A stretch of DNA of 11,297 nucleotides. Source: Candidatus Nomurabacteria bacterium. GTDB lineage: Bacteria; Patescibacteriota; Minisyncoccia; Phycocordibacterales; UBA9973. The stretch covers positions 1 through 11,297 of the forward strand of contig DAHVYC010000013.1 in assembly GCA_027327845.1 (NCBI GenBank), in the 5' to 3' direction. Within the stretch, counting starts at the first letter, position 1. Each line of letters starts with the position of its first letter. The translations under genes and the position numbers were made by a program. The notes under the pieces were generated by a model. The model was not told the origin of the DNA and did no database searches. It saw nothing but the letters and a program-made list of their open reading frames with translations. Below are positions 7,711 through 11,297 of the stretch, in pieces.

Positions 7711-8595
7711 ATGCCTAAATACATCGATATACATTCTCATATAAACTTCAATGCGTTCGAAGGTGATAGGGATGAGGTTATAAAACGTGCCTTAGATAAT
7801 GATACTTGGCTTATAAATATAGGTACCCAGGTGGATACTTCAAAAAAGGCGATAGGGCTCGCTCATAAATATGAAAGCGGAGTATATGCTATAGTCGGAC
7901 TTCATCCGATACACACGGGTAAATCTTTCCACGACAAAGAAGAGCTGGGACCCTCCTTCGCCAAGGCTTCGGATGGGCAAGAGACAAAGGATGGTTTTAT
8001 TTCTCGCGGAGAAATTTTTGATAAAGATATATATAGGGAGATGCTGAAAGATCCGAAAGTAGTAGGCATAGGGGAATGCGGATTGGATTATTACCATATG
8101 GACGCGGAATCCATAGAGAGGCAAAAAAAGATGTTTATAGAACAAATAGAACTTGCTAACGAAGCAGGTAAACCTTTGATGCTTCACATTCGCAATAACC
8201 CGGCTGATGATACTCGCAATGCATATAAAGATACTGCGGAAATTTTAAAGAAATATCCTAAGGTTAAAGGAGTCTCTCATTTTTTTGCTGGTAGTGTGGA
8301 AGACATGAAGAGATTTGTAAATCTCGGTATTTATGTTTCTTTTTCCGGCCCCATAACTTACAAACCGAATCTGAAAATTTGCGATTATCACGCAGTGATT
8401 AAAGAAACACCCCTGGATAAAATTTTGACGGATACGGATTCGCCTTATGTGGCTCCAGTGCCTTACCGTGGCACGCGCAATGAGCCGTATTATGTGCGCG
8501 AGATAGTGAAAAAAATAGCCGAGATAAAAGGATTATCGGAAGAAGAAACTGCCGAAGCGATAGTAAAGAACGCCAGAAGTCTTTTTGACATTTAG
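7711..8595 (+). CDS. tatD: TatD family metal-dependent hydrolase (DNase)
   Basis: TatD proteins are TIM-barrel hydrolases of the amidohydrolase type with 3'-5' DNase activity and act in the cytoplasm. Metal ligands are visible: H8-x-H10 in 'DIHSHINF', E122 in 'GIGECGLDYY', H159 in 'LMLHIRNN', H190 in 'VSHFFAGS' (usually HCFSG), and D241/D243 in 'TDTDSPYVAP' (usually ETD-P). I chose ATG 7711 because an AGGA lies 6 nt before it and the family begins here. An in-frame TTG at 7696 would only add residues overlapping metG. The 294 residues exceed the usual 255-265, mostly through extra sequence at about 72-105. That sequence includes P-S-F-A-K-A-S-D-G-Q (81-90), encoded by a palindromic repeat. 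The metG-tatD pair is a widespread gene order, so the two are likely co-expressed. Confidence 0.94.
   Translation: MPKYIDIHSHINFNAFEGDRDEVIKRALDNDTWLINIGTQVDTSKKAIGLAHKYESGVYAIVGLHPIHTGKSFHDKEELGPSFAKASDGQETKDGFISRGEIFDKDIYREMLKDPKVVGIGECGLDYYHMDAESIERQKKMFIEQIELANEAGKPLMLHIRNNPADDTRNAYKDTAEILKKYPKVKGVSHFFAGSVEDMKRFVNLGIYVSFSGPITYKPNLKICDYHAVIKETPLDKILTDTDSPYVAPVPYRGTRNEPYYVREIVKKIAEIKGLSEEETAEAIVKNARSLFDI
7951..7977. repeat. Palindromic repeat inserted in frame in tatD
   Basis: CCCTCC (7951-7956) pairs with GGATGGG (7971-7977) apart from one bulged T. An inner GC / GC pairing (7960-7961 with 7966-7967) sits inside the palindrome GCCAAGGC, separated by a symmetric TTC/TTC internal loop. Together with the next codon it encodes P-S-F-A-K-A-S-D-G-Q (residues 81-90), between 'VGLHPIHTGKSF' and the 'GIGECGLDYY' block. 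Most TatD proteins are shorter in this region. A degenerate relative occurs in recA. Confidence 0.65.
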
Positions 8596-8613
8596 GGCTT
8601 GAATTGCTACTAT
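8585..8613 (+). promoter_or_regulatory. Promoter of the rpsF-ssb-rpsR operon
   Basis: A perfect -35, TTGACA (8585-8590), lies inside the last codons of tatD. After exactly 17 nt comes TACTAT (8608-8613), preceded by TG-C, an extended -10. TATACT at 8611-8616 is an overlapping alternative with a 20-nt spacer. The predicted start near 8620 leaves a leader of about 100 nt before rpsF. This is the strongest promoter match in the window, fitting a ribosomal protein operon. Confidence 0.7.
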
Positions 8614-8619
8614 ACTTTC

Positions 8620-8722
8620 ATCTCATTTGTCTCGGCACTGGAAGCCGAAACACAACCCGCCCCAGGGCGGAACAAAGGTCCAAAATGGGATTTATTAAAA
8701 GTAATTATTATTGTGAAGTTGT
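8620..8722 (+). promoter_or_regulatory. Structured 5' leader of rpsF, candidate S6:S18 autoregulatory RNA
   Basis: This is the longest leader in the window and it folds by eye. Hairpin 1 pairs TCGGC (8632-8636) with GCCGA (8644-8648). Hairpin 2 pairs CCGCC (8657-8661) with GGCGG (8666-8670) around CCAG. TTTGT (8626-8630) can pair with ACAAA (8672-8676), enclosing both in a three-way junction, or TTGT can pair with ACAA (8652-8655). In many phyla the S6:S18 complex binds an mRNA motif with a CCG presented beside a stem and hairpin in the leader of this operon. CCG occurs here at 8645-8647 and 8657-8659. Position and structure fit, but I could not match the consensus exactly. Hairpin 2 may instead be another GC-rich palindrome like those in glyQS and tatD. 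Confidence 0.45.
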
Positions 8723-9205
8723 ATGGATAATACCGAAGAAAAAGCGGAAATGTCCTCTCGCGTATATGAGGTCGGCTACCTTCTTTTGCCTACCTTAACC
8801 GAAGAGAGCATGCCCGTAGTTTATAGCAATTTGAAAGATTTGGTGGTGGGAATGGGCGGTGAAATTATCTCGGACGAAATGCCGAAGATGATCAATCTCG
8901 CTTACACCATGTCCAAAGTCATTCAAAACGTCCACAATAAGTACGATATGGCTTATTTCGGATGGATAAAGTTTGTCATGGATCCTGAAAAGGTCTCTGA
9001 ATTAAAAAAGAAACTTAACCTGGAAGAGAATATCATCAGGTTTTTGATTCTGAAGACTGTGAGGGAGAATACCATAGCCTCGAAGAGATTTGTGCATAAA
9101 GATCTGAAGAGAAAATTGTCTCCAAAGAGAGACGATGAAAATGGCGTGTCTTTGCCTATAGATAAGGAAGAAATAGACAAAGAAATAGATGCCATGGTCG
9201 CCTAG
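8723..9205 (+). CDS. rpsF: Small ribosomal subunit protein S6 (bS6)
   Basis: S6 binds S18 and sits on the platform of the 30S subunit near helices 22-23 of 16S rRNA. 'RVYEVGYLLLPTLTEES' is the S6 opening strand and turn. 'GGEIISDEMPKMINLAYTM' and 'YDMAYFGWIKFVMDPEKVSELKKKLNLEENIIRFLILK' complete the ferredoxin-like fold. The protein has 160 residues, longer than most S6 (about 95-140). The extra part is a charged, acidic C-terminal tail (about 125-160). Two starts are possible: ATG 8723, used here, and ATG 8750, which would begin right at 'MSSRVYEVGY' as in typical S6. Neither has a good Shine-Dalgarno. It is the first gene of the rpsF-ssb-rpsR operon, and its product may repress the operon together with S18. 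Confidence 0.93.
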   Translation: MDNTEEKAEMSSRVYEVGYLLLPTLTEESMPVVYSNLKDLVVGMGGEIISDEMPKMINLAYTMSKVIQNVHNKYDMAYFGWIKFVMDPEKVSELKKKLNLEENIIRFLILKTVRENTIASKRFVHKDLKRKLSPKRDDENGVSLPIDKEEIDKEIDAMVA

Positions 9206-9231
9206 TATTATTAGATTTTAACCAAAATGTT

Positions 9232-9681
9232 ATGTATCTAAATAAAGCGATTGTAATAGGAAATCTTACCAGGGATCCGGAGCTTCGCTCCCTTCCTTCT
9301 GGGGTGAAAGTTTGTTCATTTTCTTTGGCTACCAACCGTGTTTGGAAAGACAAGAACGGGGCGCGCCAAGAATCTGCCGATTATCACAATGTGGTAGTCT
9401 TCGGGCGTCAGGCGGAAAATGTCGCCCAATATATGAAAAAAGGTAATTCTATGTTGGTGGAAGGAAGAATGCAGACCAGAAGTTGGGAAGATAAAGGAAG
9501 CGGAGAAAAGAAATATCGTACTGAAGTTATAGCGGACCGCATTCAATTCGGCCCAAAGGGCGCAGGAGATTCATCCGGGGCAAGTCGTCCTGCTAAACCT
9601 TCTGCCGGCAAAGAAGCGGAAGAAATAGATACCATCGAATATCCGGAAGAAGATATCAATCCCGAAGATATACCGTTTTAA
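9232..9681 (+). CDS. ssb: Single-stranded DNA-binding protein
   Basis: SSB coats single-stranded DNA in replication, recombination and repair and recruits partners such as RecO through its tail. The OB fold covers residues 1-110: 'NKAIVIGNLTRDPELRSLPSG', then 'VCSFSLATNR', 'YHNVVVFGRQAENVAQYMKKG', 'LVEGRMQTRSWED' and 'KYRTEVIADRIQF'. A flexible Gly/Ser/Ala/Pro linker follows, then the acidic tip 'INPEDIPF', the conserved partner-binding end (DDIPF in E. coli). The 149 residues are normal. The start is set by the family N-terminus. A nearby ATG at 9227 is out of frame, and no Shine-Dalgarno is visible. It lies 26 nt after rpsF and 51 nt before rpsR, the order seen across bacteria. Confidence 0.97.
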   Translation: MYLNKAIVIGNLTRDPELRSLPSGVKVCSFSLATNRVWKDKNGARQESADYHNVVVFGRQAENVAQYMKKGNSMLVEGRMQTRSWEDKGSGEKKYRTEVIADRIQFGPKGAGDSSGASRPAKPSAGKEAEEIDTIEYPEEDINPEDIPF

Positions 9682-9688
9682 CAGTTAA

Positions 9689-9727
9689 TTAGGTGCTAGT
9701 GACTAGTTGCTAGAACCTAGAAACTAA
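9689..9727. repeat. CTAG heptad repeat between ssb and rpsR
   Basis: CTAG occurs at 9696, 9703, 9710 and 9717, exactly 7 nt apart. Near-copies keep the phase on both sides (TTAG at 9689, CTAA at 9724). The three intervening bases vary (gtg, tga, ttg, aac, aaa). Because CTAG is its own reverse complement, the array is also an imperfect inverted repeat centred on ACTAGT (9702-9707). AGGT (9691-9694) pairs with ACCT (9715-9718) and CTAG with CTAG, giving a possible RNA hairpin. No function is known to me. Confidence 0.75.
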
Positions 9728-9732
9728 TTCAA

Positions 9733-9933
9733 ATGAAACAAGATTATTTTTCAGCTAACAATATAAAACATATAGACTACAAAGATATAGAAATCCTAAA
9801 AAGATTCTTAAATCCAAGTGGCAAAATAGTAAATCATAAGCGCTCTGGGATAACTATGAAAAACCAGCGCAAGCTTGCGGTTGCCATAAAGAACGCCAGG
9901 TTCATGGGTCTTTTGCCTTTCGTAGCAAAATAG
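9733..9933 (+). CDS. rpsR: Small ribosomal subunit protein S18 (bS18)
   Basis: S18 forms a dimer with S6 on the platform of the 30S subunit. 'IDYKDIEILKRFLNPSGKIVNHKRSGITMKNQRKLAVAIKNARFMGLLPF' follows the S18 pattern closely: DYKd, L-rF, GKI, R-tG, hQrkl, IK-AR and the terminal LLPF. KRSG replaces the usual R-R/K-T/S-G. The 66 residues are near the lower family limit. The N-terminus is short and lacks the cysteines (C-x2-C) seen in zinc-binding S18 forms. No Shine-Dalgarno lies in front; the upstream 51 nt are filled by the CTAG heptad repeat. Confidence 0.96.
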   Translation: MKQDYFSANNIKHIDYKDIEILKRFLNPSGKIVNHKRSGITMKNQRKLAVAIKNARFMGLLPFVAK

Positions 9934-9956
9934 GTCAACGCCTTTGCTTATAAGCA

Positions 9957-9965
9957 TGTTATAAT
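9957..9965 (+). promoter_or_regulatory. Extended -10 promoter upstream of the small membrane protein gene
   Basis: TG-T-TATAAT is a perfect extended -10 (TG 9957-9958, TATAAT 9960-9965). No -35 is recognisable at 16-18 nt upstream. Transcription would begin near 9972 and give a leader of about 64 nt. That leader would run through the direct and inverted repeats at 9967-9998. Confidence 0.45.
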
Positions 9966-9966
9966 A

Positions 9967-9998
9967 TTAGCGTCAAAATAACGTGCTATTTTAGCGTC
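9967..9998. repeat. Direct repeat flanking an inverted repeat, possible operator or leader hairpin
   Basis: TTAGCGTC occurs at 9967-9974 and again at 9991-9998, 24 nt apart. Between them AAAATA (9975-9980) and TATTTT (9987-9992) form an inverted repeat with a 6-nt spacer. The structure begins just after an extended -10 element, where an operator or initial-transcript hairpin would lie. The AT-only stem has no following T-run, so it is a poor terminator for rpsR. Confidence 0.4.
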
Positions 9999-10035
9999 GA
10001 ATCATAAATACAAATAAAATAATTTTTAGTTAATT

Positions 10036-10362
10036 ATGATAAAAGTTATAGGTATTGTGTTGATAGTTCTCGGTTTAATTCTATTTATAGGAAGTTTTGG
10101 TTCAGTTGGAGCTTACGGTGCTACTGTGCCGGTTTTTATGCTTCTTGTAGTTTCTATAGGATTTTTGCTGGTTTTCTGGAACAAAGTAAGACTTTGGCTG
10201 AAGCCTAAAAGCAAAGATATAAAAAATATCATCGAGGATCCTCTGCCTAACACTCCATTGGAAAATAAAAATATTCAAAATAGTTATACCGGCCCTAATC
10301 TGGGCGATTTGAATATACCTGAAATAACAGGTCCAGATACAAATACAAACGGGCAAAATTAA
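10036..10362 (+). CDS. Small membrane protein of unknown function
   Basis: I do not recognise this 108-residue protein. Two hydrophobic helices are clear (about 3-22 and 28-48), separated by a short Gly/Ser turn, forming a hairpin in the membrane. A basic stretch (50-63, 'KVRLWLKPKSKDIK') follows and should lie in the cytoplasm by the positive-inside rule. The last 45 residues are polar, rich in Asn, Pro, Thr and Gly, and probably disordered. The ATG has no Shine-Dalgarno. It is supported by the continuous hydrophobic segment starting directly after it. The stop codon overlaps that of efp on the other strand, so the two genes converge without any intergenic space. The hydrophobic pattern makes a real gene likely, though the function is open. 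Confidence 0.65.
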   Translation: MIKVIGIVLIVLGLILFIGSFGSVGAYGATVPVFMLLVVSIGFLLVFWNKVRLWLKPKSKDIKNIIEDPLPNTPLENKNIQNSYTGPNLGDLNIPEITGPDTNTNGQN

Positions 10363-10937
10363 ACTCTTTCCACGTATTCTCCCGTTTCGGTGTTTACTCT
10401 TATGACATCTCCTTCTTCTATGAACATGGGAGCGGAGAGGGTAGTACCATTCTCCAAAGTGATTATTTTGGTTCCGCTCTTGGAAGTGTCTCCACGTACA
10501 GCCGGAGGCGCTTCTTTTACTTTAAACTCTATTTTGATAGGCAGGGTTACCTTTATCGTTTTTTCTTCTCCGTCATCGTCCCAGACTAGAGCGGTGGCTG
10601 GGCTGTTTTCTTTGAAAAATTTTCCGGCTTCTCCTATTAGGGAAGAATCAAATTTAAATCTATCTCTAGGGTTCTCCGGATTACAAAACCAATACTCACC
10701 CCTGTTGTGATACAGGAATTTTATTTCTTTTTTCTCTATATCGGCTTCATCTGCCGTATCGGACACATGGAAAGTGGCCGCTATGGTCTTGCCGGAAATG
10801 AGACTTTTCAATTTAACTTGGTTTTGGGGTTTCCTCTGTTGGGTGCGGGCTACATGCGAATCCACAACTTCACAAGGTTCTCCGTCGTATATAATAATCT
10901 TCTTTTCTCTTATTTCGTTGTATTGTAATTGTGACAT
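10359..10937 (-). CDS. efp: Translation elongation factor P
   Basis: EF-P enters the ribosomal E site and rescues ribosomes stalled at consecutive prolines. All three beta-barrel domains are present: KOW-like domain I (about 1-67), OB domain II (about 68-130) and the C-terminal OB domain (about 131-192). The last contains 'APPAVRGDTSKSGTKIITLENGT' and ends with 'EGDVIRVNTETGEYVERV', the family signature. The loop that normally holds the modified Lys34 or Arg32 (K-P-G-K-G in E. coli) is instead 'ARTQQRKPQNQ' (30-40), one residue longer. Residue 34 is Gln, with R35 and K36 next to it. I chose ATG 10937 (192 residues). A TTG two codons upstream (10943) is possible but falls in the promoter spacing. 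A promoter lies just upstream, so efp can be expressed apart from recA. Confidence 0.95.
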   Translation of the reverse strand: MSQLQYNEIREKKIIIYDGEPCEVVDSHVARTQQRKPQNQVKLKSLISGKTIAATFHVSDTADEADIEKKEIKFLYHNRGEYWFCNPENPRDRFKFDSSLIGEAGKFFKENSPATALVWDDDGEEKTIKVTLPIKIEFKVKEAPPAVRGDTSKSGTKIITLENGTTLSAPMFIEEGDVIRVNTETGEYVERV

Positions 10938-10944
10938 AGGCAAT

Positions 10945-10972
10945 ATACTAACAGATTAATTTAAAAAATCAA
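10945..10972 (-). promoter_or_regulatory. Promoter of efp, probably leaderless
   Basis: Read on the - strand: TTGATT (10972-10967), a 16-nt spacer ending in TG-T, then TAGTAT (10950-10945). This gives a -35 with 4/6 matches to TTGACA plus an extended -10. The ATG of efp (A at 10937) follows after 7 nt, so transcription should start at or next to it. No Shine-Dalgarno precedes the ATG. Confidence 0.55.
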
Positions 10973-11025
10973 ACAGTAAAAAATGTAGTTGAAGATAAAA
11001 ACTCGCGGATAATATTTTAGTCGGT

Positions 11026-11055
11026 GCGGAAATTTTGAAGCTTAAAATTTCCTGC
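11026..11055. repeat. Inverted repeat between efp and recA
   Basis: GGAAATTTT (11028-11036) and AAAATTTCC (11044-11052) pair perfectly over 9 bp around a 7-nt loop. A further GC pair on each side is possible if T11053 is bulged. It lies 34-60 nt after the recA stop on the - strand. It could end recA transcription, but no T-run follows the stem in that direction, so an intrinsic terminator is unproven. The adjoining GC-rich stretch (11051-11070) resembles a partial copy of the GC palindromes. Nothing else is seen in the efp-recA gap. Confidence 0.45.
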
Positions 11056-11085
11056 CCGCCCCGCCAAAGCTACGTTCCATTATTT

Positions 11086-11297
11086 CTAATTTTCCTCCTT
11101 AAAGCGTCGGCGGATATCTTTCAATATTTGCTCGGCTATCTTCTTATTTTCCTTCAGGAATGTTCGCGTGGAATCATACCCGACCCCCAGTTTCACTTTT
11201 TCCTGTGCCCCTTCGGAGCCTTTGGCGGAGTGGAGTCCGACTTCCGGCACATAAAAGTAAGAATTTCCTGACTTTTCCACTAGTTTAAACCTTTCCC
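11086..11297 (-). CDS. recA: Recombinase RecA, C-terminal end only
   Basis: RecA forms filaments on single-stranded DNA, pairs homologous strands and triggers SOS autocleavage. Only the last 70 or so residues are in the window, and the frame stays open at the edge. 'RFKLVEKSGNSYFYV' corresponds to the family's 'ivekSGaWysY'. 'DSTRTFLKENKKIAEQILKDIRRRF' corresponds to 'GrenarefLkenpelaeeIe-kIr', the C-terminal domain lid. Between them lie about 20 residues, 'PEVGLHSAKGSEGAQEKVKL', more than usual (normally a short 'ngerigq' turn). They include a degenerate copy of the repeat found in tatD. The acidic tail of E. coli RecA is nearly absent: the protein ends at 'KEEN'. RecO and SSB, its loading partners, are encoded in the same window. 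Confidence 0.88.
   Translation of the reverse strand, partial: ERFKLVEKSGNSYFYVPEVGLHSAKGSEGAQEKVKLGVGYDSTRTFLKENKKIAEQILKDIRRRFKEEN
11203..11232 (-). repeat. Degenerate relative of the tatD palindromic repeat, inside recA
   Basis: On the - strand this stretch encodes H-S-A-K-G-S-E-G-A-Q, aligning with P-S-F-A-K-A-S-D-G-Q in TatD. Both are followed by Glu. At the DNA level the two share ACTCC/CCTCC, GCCAA, GGCT, CGGA/CGAA and GGG in the same order and reading phase, with one codon missing and one added. The inner GCC/GGC pairing is kept but the outer stem has decayed. It lies in the part of the RecA C-domain that looks expanded. Confidence 0.5.

Noticed and set aside
8604..8798. Short open frame covering the rpsF leader
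   Set aside because: It overlaps a promoter, the structured leader and the beginning of rpsF in another frame. Its peptide has no family features. A leader peptide is possible but unsupported.
9689..9727. CRISPR array
   Set aside because: The repeated unit is only 4 nt with 3-nt spacers; no repeat-spacer structure of 25-40 nt and no cas genes are present.
9946..9955. GCTTATAAGC palindrome as the rpsR terminator
   Set aside because: It is a 10-nt palindrome with no loop space and no T-run; it is more likely part of the promoter region of the next gene.
10938..10943. TTG start for efp, two codons upstream of the ATG
   Set aside because: A normal ATG exists, EF-P proteins align from it, and the TTG lies only 1 nt after the predicted -10, too close to be in the transcript.
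11026..11055. Firm call of an intrinsic terminator for recA
   Set aside because: The stem is good but AT-rich at its loop end, and no T-run follows on the - strand, so it was listed only as an inverted repeat.

Overview
The window looks like a chromosomal fragment of an ultra-small bacterium of the Candidate Phyla Radiation (Patescibacteria), most likely a Parcubacteria-like lineage. The reasons are: a compact, moderately AT-rich layout; genes mostly 0-60 nt apart; almost no Shine-Dalgarno sequences; a RecO without cysteines; an EF-P whose decoding-centre loop lacks the usual PGKG; and short palindromic repeats inserted in frame in housekeeping proteins. The lineage call is inference from gene content and style. 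No rRNA, tRNA, CRISPR array, transposase or phage gene was seen.

Layout. (1) 1-548: 3' part of recO on the + strand. (2) 605-2536: a large single-pass membrane protein with a beta-rich, DUF11/Ig-like exterior, preceded by an extended -10 so close to its ATG that the mRNA is probably leaderless. (3) 2547-5153: glyQS (one-chain glycyl-tRNA synthetase) followed with no gap by an M16 zinc protease. (4) 5192-8595: an AI-2E family permease with its own probable leaderless promoter, then metG and tatD in tight succession. (5) 8585-9933: the conserved rpsF-ssb-rpsR cluster, with a good promoter inside the end of tatD and a structured leader of about 100 nt that may be an S6:S18 autoregulatory element. 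(6) 10036-10362: a small unknown two-helix membrane protein. (7) On the - strand and convergent with it, efp (10359-10937) and the C-terminal end of recA (11086 to beyond 11297).

Most genes serve translation (GlyRS, MetRS, S6, S18, EF-P) or replication and repair (RecO, SSB, RecA), with one surface protein and two membrane proteins among them. SSB is expressed with S6 and S18, as in most bacteria. No defence or metabolic system is present.

The most notable signals lie between and inside the ordinary genes. Short GC-rich palindromes are translated inside GlyRS and TatD, and a degenerate relative of the TatD element lies inside RecA. A CTAG motif repeats every 7 nt between ssb and rpsR. Several promoters are extended -10 elements placed 6-7 nt before the start codon. 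The EF-P tip is atypical.
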